Assembly: GCA_052326585.1 (NCBI GenBank)
Contig: JBKQLU010000031.1
Coordinates: 1 to 54,340 of the forward strand
DNA length: 54,340 nucleotides
Direction: 5' to 3'
Source: JAPLJC01 sp052326585
GTDB taxonomy: Bacteria; Desulfobacterota; Desulfobaccia; Desulfobaccales; 0-14-0-80-60-11
Shown: positions 11,458 through 19,698 of the stretch, one piece after another
Layout: each line of letters starts with the position of its first letter
How positions within the stretch are numbered: the stretch's first letter is position 1
The notes under the pieces: model-generated
What the model saw: only the letters and a program-made list of their open reading frames with translations
What the model was told of the DNA's origin: nothing
Database searches by the model: none
Translations under genes and position numbers: made by a program

Positions 11458-12507
11458 ATGCGCAGTACTGTTTTGGGGATCATGGCCCTGGCGCTCCTGG
11501 CCTGGGGGCAGGCCGTGGCCGCCGCACCTGCCCCGCCCCCGCCGCCGCCTCACATCCTGGAGGCGGCCCAGGCCCCCCGGGCCGCCGGGATTCTCAAGCG
11601 GGTAGCCCTGACTTATGCGCCGCGCATGTCTCAGGACCAGCGGCGGCGCGATTTCCTGGAAAAGGTCGAGCTGGCCCACCGCCTGCTGGCGGTCAGGCGC
11701 CTGGTGGAGCTTCGCAAGCAAACCCTGGCCTTGATGCCGCCGGGAGTGGAAGTTTCCTGGGAGTACTTGAGAGGACGCCGCTGGCCGGACGGCGACCGGG
11801 TGGGGGTCACCCTGAGCGCGCCCGTGTGGGTGCCGGCCGGGGCTCGCAAGGTTCAGAGCTTCTGCGCCTTTGAAAAAAAATGGCAGACCGTGGCCCAGAC
11901 CCCCTGCCGGCCGTCGGGCTACGTCTGGTTCTCCCCCAGCCTGGCCGACATCAATAATCAGGCCCGCTACCGCGCCGAAACCATCCAGTTCGAAGTGAAC
12001 AGCAAGTTCGCCCCGCTGCTGGGACTGCTGCTGGAGTACATCTTCCGGGAGGGCTACTACGACCCGGCCCTGCGGCTGCCCCTGATGGACGTGAGGGGGG
12101 CCGAGGACACTTACGCGGTCAGCGCCGGGACCGGACCGGTAGTGGCGGAATGCCTCAGTTTCCCGGACAATGACAGCGATTCTCTGGCGGCCGCTGTAAC
12201 CCGGTGTTGCTATGCCAACCTGGCCGAGATCTACCACGGGCGCCACGCCCCGGAGTCCAACCATCGCCTGGGGCTGGCCTTCGACCTCAATGACTTCAAT
12301 TACCCCGGGGTTACGGACGGCGCCCCCAATCCGGTCAGCCGCGCCCTGCGCCAGTTCAACCGGGACGCCATGCACCGGCTTGACGCCCGCCAGATTCCAG
12401 GCTGGGTCTATCAGGCCGCGCAGTCGCTGGGGTTGCGCCTTCCCCAGGAATGGACTTACGAGGGCGGCAAGACCGACTGGGAACATATGGATGTGGGGAC
12501 CAGGTGA
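11458..12507 (+). CDS. Secreted M15-type (D-Ala-D-Ala carboxypeptidase/VanY-like) metallopeptidase
   Basis: 349 residues. A signal peptide (MRSTVLGIMALALLAWG...AVAAAP) is followed by a proline run, a helical region of unknown role (about 50-250) and a C-terminal M15-like catalytic segment: ESNHRLGLAFDLNDFNY gives His269 and Asp276 (the HxxxxxxD zinc pair) and WEHMDV gives His343. The family cleaves peptide cross-bridges or stem peptides of peptidoglycan in the periplasm. The N-terminal two thirds do not match a domain I know, so substrate choice may be unusual. Cys residues at 136/150 and 232/250/251 could form disulfides. Confidence 0.75.
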   Translation: MRSTVLGIMALALLAWGQAVAAAPAPPPPPPHILEAAQAPRAAGILKRVALTYAPRMSQDQRRRDFLEKVELAHRLLAVRRLVELRKQTLALMPPGVEVSWEYLRGRRWPDGDRVGVTLSAPVWVPAGARKVQSFCAFEKKWQTVAQTPCRPSGYVWFSPSLADINNQARYRAETIQFEVNSKFAPLLGLLLEYIFREGYYDPALRLPLMDVRGAEDTYAVSAGTGPVVAECLSFPDNDSDSLAAAVTRCCYANLAEIYHGRHAPESNHRLGLAFDLNDFNYPGVTDGAPNPVSRALRQFNRDAMHRLDARQIPGWVYQAAQSLGLRLPQEWTYEGGKTDWEHMDVGTR

Positions 12508-12510
12508 GAG

Positions 12511-12538
12511 TAGCCAGTAGCCAGTAGCCAGTAGCCAG
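12511..12538 (+). repeat. Heptamer tandem array (TAGCCAG x4)
   Basis: Four perfect copies of TAGCCAG directly after the peptidase stop codon. Other heptamer arrays are at 24695, 48169 and 49953. Confidence 0.9.
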
Positions 12539-12596
12539 TTTTGCTATTTAGCCGGCGCCGCACCGGCGGGACGCCTGGGCCACTAAGGGATGTAAT

Positions 12597-12623
12597 GTAG
12601 GGTGGGCACTGCCCACCATTTCC
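12597..12623 (+). repeat. REP-like palindrome, family A
   Basis: GTAGGGTGGGCACTGCCCAC followed by CATTTCC, 45 bases before the helicase start codon. Confidence 0.8.
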
Positions 12624-12667
12624 TTATCTAGATTCTGTTTTTTTCTGAAAACCGGAAACCGCAACCT

Positions 12668-15562
12668 GTGTTAAAAGATTTCATCAAACAATTGAAGGAT
12701 TCCGCCGACTACCGCGATATCCTTAGTCATTACCGCTATTTGCCTGAAGTGGCCGCGGACTATGCGCCTGATGACGCCGGTCTGCCGCCGGAGGTGACTG
12801 CGGCCCTGGAACGCCAGGGAATCTCCCGTCTCTATCGCCACCAGGCCCAGGCTCTGGACGCCATCCGGTCCGGCCGGGACGTGCTGGTGGCCACTCCCAC
12901 CGCCAGCGGCAAGACCCTGATTTATAATTTGCCGGTGCTGGAATCTCTCTTAAAGGACCCGGCCGGCCATGCCCTCTACCTTTTTCCCCTGAAGGCCCTG
13001 GAACAGGATCAGCTTAAGGCCCTCAAGGAACTGGACGGCGCCCTGCCCTCCCCTTTCCTGAGGGCGGCCATCTATGACGGCGATACCCCGCCGTCCCAGC
13101 GCCAGGCCATCAAGGCCAATCCTCCCCAGGTGCTCATCACCAACCCGGACATGCTGCATATGGGATTGCTCCCCTTCCATGCTTCCTGGTCCGGGTTCTT
13201 CTCCCGGCTGCGCTTCGTGGTCATTGACGAAGTGCACACCTACCGGGGCATCATGGGCAGCCACATGGCCCAGGTGCTGCGGCGCCTGCGGCGCCTCTGC
13301 GCTTACTATGGCTCCCGGCCCCGCTTTATCCTGTCATCCGCCACCATTGCCCGCCCGGAAACCTTCGTCAATCAGTTGACCGGGTTTCAGGTGGAGACCA
13401 TCGCCGTCAGCGGCGCCCCCCAGCCGGGGCGGCACTTTCTCTTTGTCAACCCCCCGGGTGGGGCACCCTCGGTCGCGGCCCAGATCTTTGCCCGGGCCAT
13501 CCGCCAGGGCCTCAATACCATCTGCTTCACCCAGGCCCGCAAGCTCACGGAGCTCATCCATGTCTGGGCGCAGCGGCTGGCGCCGGAGCTCAAGCGCCAC
13601 ATCAGCTCCTATCGCGCCGGGTATCTGCCGGAGGAGCGCCGCGAGATCGAACAGGCCCTGGCCGCCGGTAAGATGCGCGGGGTGATCTCCACCAGCGCCC
13701 TGGAGATGGGCATCGACATCGGCGGTCTGGACGTCTGCATCCTGGTCGGCTACCCCGGCACTATGGTCACCACCCGGCAGCGCTCCGGCCGGGTGGGGCG
13801 GGCCGGCCGCGACTCCCTCATCGTTCTGGTGGCCCAGGCCGACGCCCTGGACCAGTATTTCCTTAAATACCCGGACGAATTTTTTGGCCGCCCCCTGGAG
13901 ACCGCGGTGGTGGACCCGGATAACCCTTACGTGGTCAAGGCCCACTTGCCCTGCGCCGCCCAGGAGCTGCCCCTGCGGCGTGCCGGGGAGGCCTATTTCG
14001 ACCTGGCGGCCCACGCGGCAGTGCTTGCCGACCTGGTCCGGGAGCGCCGCCTGCTCCATGCCGCCGACGGTGAGACCTGGTTGGCCCGGGACCGTTTCCC
14101 GCAAAAGGAAGTGAATATCAGGGGGATAGGGGAGAGCTTCGCCATCTTCCAGACCGGCCATAAGCGGCCCCTGGGCTCCATCGACGGCCACCGGGCCTTA
14201 CGGGAGTGCCACCCCGGGGCGGTCTATCTCCACAAGGCCCAGAGCTGGGGAGTGGAGCGCCTCGATCTGGAGCGCCGCAACGTTTGGGTAAATTCCGTGG
14301 AGCCCAACTACTTCACCCGCATCCAGACGGACAAAGAGACGGAAATCCTGGAGATCCTGGAGACCCGGCAGGCAGCCGCCTTCACCGCTCACATCGGCCG
14401 CCTCAAGGTCACCGAACATATCCTGTCTTACGAGAAGCGGCGTCTGCCCGGACAAGAGCTTCTGGGGACGGTGTCTCTGGAGCTGCCGCCCCAGATCTTC
14501 GAAACCGTGGGCATGTGGCTGGAAATTCCCGACGCCGTCAAAGAGGCCATTTACGCCGCCGGCGGGCACTTCATGGGCGGCATCCACGCCCTGGAGCACG
14601 TCCTCATCAGCATGTTTCCCCTCTTCGCCCTGGCGGACCGCTATGACATCGGGGGTATCTCCCATCCGGCCCACCCCCAGGTAGGGCGCGCCGCCATCTT
14701 CATTTACGACGGCTACCCCGGTGGGATCGGGCTGTCCGTAAGGGCCTTCGAGATTATGGAAGAGCTGCTGCGCCGCGCCCGGGAAGTCACCGCCGCCTGT
14801 CCCTGCGAGGACGGCTGCCCCTCCTGCACCCATTCCCCCAAATGCGGCTCCGGCAACAAGCCCCTGGACAAAGAGGCGGCTGTGAGCATCGCCGCTATGC
14901 TCCTCGGATTGGAAGAGCCTGGGGTGGAGCCTGATATTACCTTTGAGGAGACCGGCGCAGCCCTGCTCACGGCCGCCGCGCCCATCACCGGCAACACCTG
15001 GCTGGCCCGGCGCAAACTGGGAATTCTGGACCTGGAGACCCGCTGTTCCGCCGCCGACGTGGGCGGCTGGGGGCAATGCCACCGCATGGGCGTTTCCCTG
15101 GTGGTGCTCCACGAAACCAGCAGCGGCGTCGCCACCGCTTACCGGGAGGCTGAACTGGACCAGCTTTGCCGGCGTCTGCAAGGGTTGGAGCTGGTGGTGG
15201 GCTTCAATATCAAGCGCTTCGACTACCAGGTACTGCAGCCCTACACCAAGGTCAGGCTTAAAGATATACCCACCCTGGACATCCTGGAAGAGGTGCAGGC
15301 CGTCCTGGGCCACCGGCTCTCCCTGAATCACCTGGCGGAGAAGACCCTGGGAGAGAGCAAATCCGGGGACGGACTCCAGGCCCTGGAACACTTTGCCGCC
15401 GGCCGCTGGGAGGAACTGGAATCCTACTGCCGGCAGGATGTGGCCCTCACCCGCCGCATCTTCGAGTTCGGGGTAGAGCACGGCTTCCTGATCTACCAGC
15501 ACCGCCAGGGGTCCCTGGTGCGGCTGCCGTTGGACTGGCGGGAGGAACGCTTTTTTCGGTAG
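12668..15562 (+). CDS. MrfA-type DUF1998 helicase fused to a MrfB-type exonuclease domain
   Basis: 964 residues from a GTG start. The first 750 residues are a superfamily 2 helicase of the YprA/MrfA type: Walker A ATPTASGKT, DEVH box (VVIDEVHTY), LSSATIA, and motif VI RQRSGRVGRAGR, then a DUF1998-like region ending in a four-cysteine cluster, CPCEDGCPSC...KC (residues 711-726). The last 190 residues are an RNase H-like DEDD exonuclease domain: LDLET (Asp788, Glu790), GFNIKRFD (Asp852) and YCRQDV (Asp924). In Bacillus subtilis MrfA helicase and MrfB exonuclease are separate proteins acting in mitomycin C lesion repair; here they are one chain. A role in interstrand or bulky lesion repair is inferred from that family. 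Confidence 0.9.
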   Translation: MLKDFIKQLKDSADYRDILSHYRYLPEVAADYAPDDAGLPPEVTAALERQGISRLYRHQAQALDAIRSGRDVLVATPTASGKTLIYNLPVLESLLKDPAGHALYLFPLKALEQDQLKALKELDGALPSPFLRAAIYDGDTPPSQRQAIKANPPQVLITNPDMLHMGLLPFHASWSGFFSRLRFVVIDEVHTYRGIMGSHMAQVLRRLRRLCAYYGSRPRFILSSATIARPETFVNQLTGFQVETIAVSGAPQPGRHFLFVNPPGGAPSVAAQIFARAIRQGLNTICFTQARKLTELIHVWAQRLAPELKRHISSYRAGYLPEERREIEQALAAGKMRGVISTSALEMGIDIGGLDVCILVGYPGTMVTTRQRSGRVGRAGRDSLIVLVAQADALDQYFLKYPDEFFGRPLETAVVDPDNPYVVKAHLPCAAQELPLRRAGEAYFDLAAHAAVLADLVRERRLLHAADGETWLARDRFPQKEVNIRGIGESFAIFQTGHKRPLGSIDGHRALRECHPGAVYLHKAQSWGVERLDLERRNVWVNSVEPNYFTRIQTDKETEILEILETRQAAAFTAHIGRLKVTEHILSYEKRRLPGQELLGTVSLELPPQIFETVGMWLEIPDAVKEAIYAAGGHFMGGIHALEHVLISMFPLFALADRYDIGGISHPAHPQVGRAAIFIYDGYPGGIGLSVRAFEIMEELLRRAREVTAACPCEDGCPSCTHSPKCGSGNKPLDKEAAVSIAAMLLGLEEPGVEPDITFEETGAALLTAAAPITGNTWLARRKLGILDLETRCSAADVGGWGQCHRMGVSLVVLHETSSGVATAYREAELDQLCRRLQGLELVVGFNIKRFDYQVLQPYTKVRLKDIPTLDILEEVQAVLGHRLSLNHLAEKTLGESKSGDGLQALEHFAAGRWEELESYCRQDVALTRRIFEFGVEHGFLIYQHRQGSLVRLPLDWREERFFR

Positions 15563-15907
15563 CCCAGGCGTCCCGGCGGTGTAGCCTGTTCTTGTAGCCG
15601 CAGGCTTTAGCCTGGGCTCATTTTTTAATCTCATTCCTACTTTGCACTTAGGAACGACAGGAGCCGCCAAGCCAGGCCTGAAATATAGGGCGGCCCGTGG
15701 CCGCCAGGTGCGGCGGGCAGAGCCCGCCCTATGAGTCTAAGCCAGTGGCCAGTACTGCTCCCTGCACGCATCTCTCTTCCCGAAATTCGAAACTAACCAG
15801 AAAAACTCAAAACTTAAGATTGCCCTTTGACCGCGGCTGCCGTATCATTGAAAAATTAGCCATCGTTCCCCGCCAGAGGCTTGGGAACGAGGAAAACGAG
15901 GAGGGTT
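15563..15907. repeat. Gap with family B and related palindromes
   Basis: No gene seen. Contents: family B at 15594-15621 (GTAGCCGCAGGCTTTAGCCT), a paired palindrome at 15685-15732 (TAGGGCGG...CCGCCCTA, two copies facing each other) and a family F hairpin at 15863-15893 (CGTTCCCC...GCTTGGGAACGAG) that ends right at the ribosome-binding region of the next gene. Confidence 0.75.
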
Positions 15908-16480
15908 ATGATGAGTCTGACTAAAAAGGGCCTGGCCCTGGGTTGTTGTCTGGCGCTGCTGCTCTTAATCGGCGCGGCGCCACTGCTGGCATCCGAGGTT
16001 GAGCCCGAGGTGGGCTATGTGGTGGGTCCGGTCACCTTTGCCGCGCCCATGTCCGACGCGGACGCCAAATATCTGGGGCTGGAAAAGTCGGCCCCCTTCG
16101 CCCTCAAGGACATCAAATCGCCCTATGTCCTGGTGGAGCAGTTCAACACCTCCTGCCCCCATTGCATGCACGAGGCCCCGTTCCTGAACCAAGTCTTTAC
16201 CATGGTGCAGCAGGACCCCAACCTTAAGGGCAAGGTGAAATTTCTGGGCGCGGCCCAGGGCAGTGACAGCGGGCCCGTCATGGCCTGGAAGGCCCTCCAA
16301 AAAGTTCCCTTCCCGATAGTGCCGGACACCAATAGCGGCCTGGGAAAGGCCCTGAATTTTACCCCCTACCCGGTCACCTTCATCGTGGATAATCGGAGCG
16401 GCAAGATCGTTTGGGTGGAGATCGGCGCCATCGATAACGCCGAAGAGGCCTTTCAGGGGATTAAAGCAGCAGTAAAGTAG
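15908..16480 (+). CDS. Secreted thioredoxin-fold protein, paralogue 1 (CPHC)
   Basis: 190 residues from MMSLTKKGLALGCC; ATG 15908 is chosen because GAGGAGGG lies immediately upstream and the frame before it runs through a repeat. A cleavable signal peptide (cleavage near LLASE) leads to a TlpA/redoxin-like domain with the active site NTSCPHC (Cys83, Cys86) and the cis-proline segment FTPYPVTFIV. It shares with the two genes downstream a distinctive N-terminal motif, GY-x-x-G-x-x-x-F, D-x-x-YLGL and F-x-LKDI. Periplasmic thiol-disulfide exchange is inferred; the partner is unknown. Confidence 0.85.
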   Translation: MMSLTKKGLALGCCLALLLLIGAAPLLASEVEPEVGYVVGPVTFAAPMSDADAKYLGLEKSAPFALKDIKSPYVLVEQFNTSCPHCMHEAPFLNQVFTMVQQDPNLKGKVKFLGAAQGSDSGPVMAWKALQKVPFPIVPDTNSGLGKALNFTPYPVTFIVDNRSGKIVWVEIGAIDNAEEAFQGIKAAVK

Positions 16481-16802
16481 AAGCGGCCAGAGTCTCCGGC
16501 GTCGCCCTAAGAAATGGCGGGCTCCAGGGGCGGGTTTTAAACCCGCCCCTAAAGGGCGGCTAGCCGGGGCCGCGCCCATGAGAAACCAGGCGCAGCCCCC
16601 GCACCCTAATGAAGGGATTGGCGGAGCCTCGTTATAATATGGTCATCTATTTGAAATTACAATGATATAGAGCCGCAGCTCCCCACCTGGCGGCCAGTCC
16701 CTCCCCTGGCCAATTTGACTTCCAGTACATCCGGCCTTAACTTGGGTCTTTGGTAAGAGCGATACCAGGCTCTCAATTTACCCAGGGTTAAAGGAAATCG
16801 AC
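16481..16802. repeat. Gap between thioredoxin paralogues 1 and 2
   Basis: Holds a family D palindrome at 16526-16550 (AGGGGCGGGTTTTAAACCCG) that could terminate the first gene, and a GTTATAATATGG patch at 16631-16642 that fits a -10 box (TATAAT at 16633-16638) without a good -35. No gene seen. Confidence 0.55.
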
Positions 16803-17357
16803 ATGGCTCGAAAAGTTGCGGCCTTATCTTTGCTGATCGGTGTGGCGCTGACTCTGGCTCTGGGCTCCGCCTTGGCGGCGGCGCCGCTTAAGGTCGGCTA
16901 TCAGGCCGGAAATCTGGAGTTCGGCGCGGCCACGACCCCGGCGGACCAGGCCTATCTGGGGCTAAAGACCCCCGGCAAATTTGCCCTCAAGGATATCCAG
17001 GCGGATTATGTGTTGCTCGAAGTCCTCAATGCCAATTGCCCGTACTGCATGGCGCAGGCCGCCACCATGAACCGGCTTTACCACTTGGTAGAGGCCTCCG
17101 AATTCAAGGACCGGGTCAAGTTTGTCGGAGTGGTCAGCAATTCCAACCCCGAGGTGGCCCAATGGAAAAACGCCTATAAGGTGCCCTTTCCCCTGGTTGC
17201 CGACCCCGATTGGCTAATCGGCAACAATGTCCTTAAGATCACCGGCACCCCCACCACGGTGGTGCTGGATAAACAGGGGAAGGTGATTATTTTGCACGAC
17301 GGCCTCTTTGCCGATGCCAATAAGGCCTTCCAGGAGCTGCGCGCCAAGATAAAATGA
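16803..17357 (+). CDS. Secreted thioredoxin-fold protein, paralogue 2 (CPYC)
   Basis: 184 residues. Signal peptide MARKVAALSLLIGVALTLAL...ALAAAP, then VGYQAGNLEFG, QAYLGLKTPGKFALKDI, active site NANCPYC (Cys79, Cys82) and cis-proline GTPTTVVLDKQGK. AAGGAAA lies seven bases before the ATG. About one third identical by eye to paralogues 1 and 3, so the set arose by tandem duplication. The CPYC dipeptide is that of glutaredoxins and differs from the CPHC of the other two, which suggests a different redox potential. The UspA gene follows after 31 bases, suggesting co-transcription. Confidence 0.85.
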   Translation: MARKVAALSLLIGVALTLALGSALAAAPLKVGYQAGNLEFGAATTPADQAYLGLKTPGKFALKDIQADYVLLEVLNANCPYCMAQAATMNRLYHLVEASEFKDRVKFVGVVSNSNPEVAQWKNAYKVPFPLVADPDWLIGNNVLKITGTPTTVVLDKQGKVIILHDGLFADANKAFQELRAKIK

Positions 17358-17388
17358 GGCCGGCAGGCCCTTTTGCAAGGATGACACC

Positions 17389-17874
17389 ATGGACCTACAG
17401 GCTGTTCTGGTAGCCACGGACTTTTCCGGTTGCGCCGCGGCCGCCTTTCAGATGGCCCAAATCCTGGCCCGGCCTTTCAACTCCAAGCTGATTCTGCTGC
17501 ACGTCATCAATCAGCGGCTGGTGGAGCAGCTTTGCGGCTACCTGGGAGAGCCTGCGGACGCCTTGCTGCCCGGGTTGCGGAAGCGGGCCCAGCAGCAATT
17601 GGACGAATTCCTCCAGGGGGGCAAGCCCGGCCCCCTGGAGGTGGAGACCCTGGTGGCGGTCGGCCTGCCCTTCCAGGAGATCGCGGTGGTGGCCCGGGAA
17701 CTGGCGGTGGACCTGGTGGTCATGGGCGGCTATGGCCGGGGCGGCCACGGGCCCCTGGAAGAGGTCTTCTTCGGGTCCACCGCCGAGAAGGTGGTGCGCC
17801 TGCTGCCCTGTCCGGTCCTCTGCGTGCCACTGGCCGCGGCCGGGCCGGACTCCGGGGATCGCTCCCCAACCTAG
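17389..17874 (+). CDS. Universal stress protein, single UspA domain
   Basis: 161 residues. It has the UspA fold order: AVLVATDFSGCAAAAFQMAQILA at the N-terminus, LILLHVINQRL, an AVGLPFQEIAVVARELAVDLVVMGGYGRGG segment and the nucleotide-binding end motif GSTAEKVVRLLPCPVLCVP. The G-2x-G-9x-G(S/T) pattern (GYGRGG...GSTAEK) suggests an ATP-binding member. AAGGATG precedes the ATG. It is cytoplasmic, in contrast to its secreted thioredoxin-like neighbours on both sides; its position between paralogues 2 and 3 is unusual and suggests a shared stress response. Confidence 0.9.
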   Translation: MDLQAVLVATDFSGCAAAAFQMAQILARPFNSKLILLHVINQRLVEQLCGYLGEPADALLPGLRKRAQQQLDEFLQGGKPGPLEVETLVAVGLPFQEIAVVARELAVDLVVMGGYGRGGHGPLEEVFFGSTAEKVVRLLPCPVLCVPLAAAGPDSGDRSPT

Positions 17875-18032
17875 TCGCCTCTTCCCAGGTTGCCAGCCAA
17901 CCACGAAAATCTGAGCCGGGGGCGCAGTCCGGGTTTTCATTCAGGCTGCGCCCTGGGGCAGCAACCGGGCCCGAGCCCGCCAATTCCTTACCTCAGTCGC
18001 CGTCGGGCTAGAAATAAGGAGAATAACCAACC

Positions 18033-18590
18033 ATGCGCCGTCTCCTGCTTTTTATCTGCATCTGCCTGAGCTTATGCATCTGTGCCCAGGCAAAGCCAGG
18101 TTGGGCGGATCCCCAGGTGGGGCAGCGCTTCGGCCCCCTGACCTTCAGCGGCACCATTTCCGAAGCCGACCAGCGCTATCTGGGTCTGGCCCGGCCCGGC
18201 GCCTTCACCCTGGATAACGTTCGCGCCCGCTACCTGTTGGTGCAGTTTTTCTCCGATGCCTGTCCCCATTGCACGGCCCAGGCCCCGGTGGTTAAGCGGC
18301 TGTTCCACGAGATTTCGGCCAACCCGGCATTGAACGACGGCACCTTGAAGATGGTGGGGGTGGGTTATTACTGCACCCCGGCGGCGATGGAGAGATGGCG
18401 GGGAAAGTATGGGGCGCCCTTCCCGCTCATCCCGGACCCCAAGGGCCAACTCTTCCGGACCCTGGATATTCCCGGCACCCCCACTTACGTGGTCCTGGAT
18501 AGCCGGGGCACGGCGGTCTATGTATTTGTCGGTGAGATAGGCAACACCCGCAGTTTTATCCGGCAGTTGCAAGCCCACCTGGCGCGCTAA
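18033..18590 (+). CDS. Secreted thioredoxin-fold protein, paralogue 3 (CPHC)
   Basis: 185 residues. Signal peptide with an unusually cysteine-rich core (FICICLSLCICAQA), then VGQRFGPLTFSGTISEADQRYLGLARPGAFTLDNV, active site SDACPHC (Cys77, Cys80) and cis-proline GTPTYVVLDSRG. TAAGGAG stands upstream of the ATG. It is 158 bases after the UspA stop. Same domain layout as the two other paralogues. It could be periplasmic reductase or isomerase for c-type cytochromes or other thiol proteins, but nothing in the neighbourhood fixes this. Confidence 0.85.
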   Translation: MRRLLLFICICLSLCICAQAKPGWADPQVGQRFGPLTFSGTISEADQRYLGLARPGAFTLDNVRARYLLVQFFSDACPHCTAQAPVVKRLFHEISANPALNDGTLKMVGVGYYCTPAAMERWRGKYGAPFPLIPDPKGQLFRTLDIPGTPTYVVLDSRGTAVYVFVGEIGNTRSFIRQLQAHLAR

Positions 18591-18935
18591 AGGCGGGTTG
18601 CGGTTTTCCGGGCAAGGCAAAATTCAAAACAAATGCCCTTCCCTTCTCGTTCCCAAGCACCTGCCCGGGAACGCCAATTTTACCCCAAGCTCTGTTTGGG
18701 GACGTCCTGCTATCACCAGTAACCCAAGGTTATCCTGATCTAATCTCTTCATTAGGGCGCCAGGGAATGCCAGGAAGTCAATTTTTTGTTATTCTGAGGG
18801 AGCCGCCGGCGACCGCAGCATCTCTAAATACTAGATGCTTCGCTTCACTCAGCATGACAAAAAGTGCGCGGTGCGCAGGGCGCGCCAATTCCTTAGAATT
18901 GTAGGGTGGGCACTGCCCAGCAATTCCGTATTGTT
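18591..18935. repeat. Convergent gap with three repeat families
   Basis: Lies between two converging genes. Contains family F at 18645-18673 (TCGTTCCCAAGC...GGGAACG), a long family E hairpin at 18788-18860 (TTCTGAGGGAGCCG...CTCAGCATGACA) and family A at 18901-18927. They may end transcription from both sides. No gene seen. Confidence 0.7.
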
Positions 18936-19424
18936 CTAAAGGGAAAAATCGACTTTGATCTTGAAGATTTCCTCGGCCGGCAGGCTCAGGATCTCTACCC
19001 CGGAGGCCGCGGAGATCTCGGCGAGGATCTGCTCCAGACGCGCCGGCGATTCGGCGATGAGGGTGAACCAGACGTTGAAGTGGTGGCGGCGCAGGTAGTT
19101 GTGGGTCACCCCGTGGTAGCGATTCACTACCTCGACGAAGCGCGCCAGCGCCTCCGGCGGCACCCGGGCGGCGCACAGGGTGCTGGTATATCCCAGCTTG
19201 CGGGAGGTGAAATTGGCCCCCAGACGGCGGATGACGCCGCTCTCCATCAAGGCCCGCACCCGGCGCAGGACCTGCTCTTCGTCAGCCCCCACCCTGACGC
19301 CCACCGCGGCGTAGGGCCTGGAAACGATGGGAAAATTCGACTGAATCTCGTTCAAGATGGCCCGGTCCAGGTCATCCAGGGATTCAGGGGCCGCTTGCGG
19401 TTTTGGGGTTTCCGGGGAGTCCAT
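18936..19424 (-). CDS. Siroheme decarboxylase subunit (AhbA/AhbB family)
   Basis: 162 residues of the AsnC/Lrp-like Ahb family. An N-terminal winged helix (LDDLDRAILNEIQSNFPIVSRPYAAVG) is followed by the effector-like domain with IRRLGANFTSRKLGYTSTLCAARV and GVTHNYLRRHHFNVWFTLIA, signature segments of AhbA and AhbB, which together decarboxylate siroheme to 12,18-didecarboxysiroheme in sulfate reducers and archaea. Only one of the two subunits is present here; the sequence does not let me choose firmly, with AhbA slightly favoured. ATG 19424 starts three bases after the stop of the BrnA-like gene and has no ribosome site of its own, so translation may be coupled. ahbD and hemB lie upstream. 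Confidence 0.88.
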   Translation of the reverse strand: MDSPETPKPQAAPESLDDLDRAILNEIQSNFPIVSRPYAAVGVRVGADEEQVLRRVRALMESGVIRRLGANFTSRKLGYTSTLCAARVPPEALARFVEVVNRYHGVTHNYLRRHHFNVWFTLIAESPARLEQILAEISAASGVEILSLPAEEIFKIKVDFSL

Positions 19425-19427
19425 TAA

Positions 19428-19628
19428 TTATTGCTTGGCTTGTGGCAAAGCGAGTTTCGCCCGGGTCCAATTGGCATGAATGCCGCGCTCGTCCTGGTCT
19501 TCGGCCACAAGGCGTTCCAGTTCAGCATCTATTTGCGCGTCAACCCGCCCCAAATCGGTGCGGCTGTCCGCCCTCCTGCCCTTAAGCTCTGCTGCCGTAT
19601 AGCTCATGATATTTTTTTCTCTCTTCAT
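19428..19628 (-). CDS. BrnA-like antitoxin, N-terminal part only
   Basis: 66 residues from MKREKNIMSYTAAELKG. The stretch YTAAELKGRRADSRTDLGRVDAQIDAELERL and the following acidic DERGIHANWTRAKL match the N-terminal half of BrnA antitoxins. The usual C-terminal ribbon-helix-helix half is missing: the frame ends with LPQAKQ and a stop, three bases before the ahb gene. ATG 19628 has GAAGGG upstream and is preferred to a longer frame opening at 19718. No BrnT toxin is seen. It could be a shortened relic or a free-standing small protein of the same type. Confidence 0.65.
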   Translation of the reverse strand: MKREKNIMSYTAAELKGRRADSRTDLGRVDAQIDAELERLVAEDQDERGIHANWTRAKLALPQAKQ

Positions 19629-19698
19629 AGCGCGCCCTTCGTGTGCGGCGGGATTTTTTGAATATGGACAGAATGCGTGATTTTGTCCAGTTTCTATT

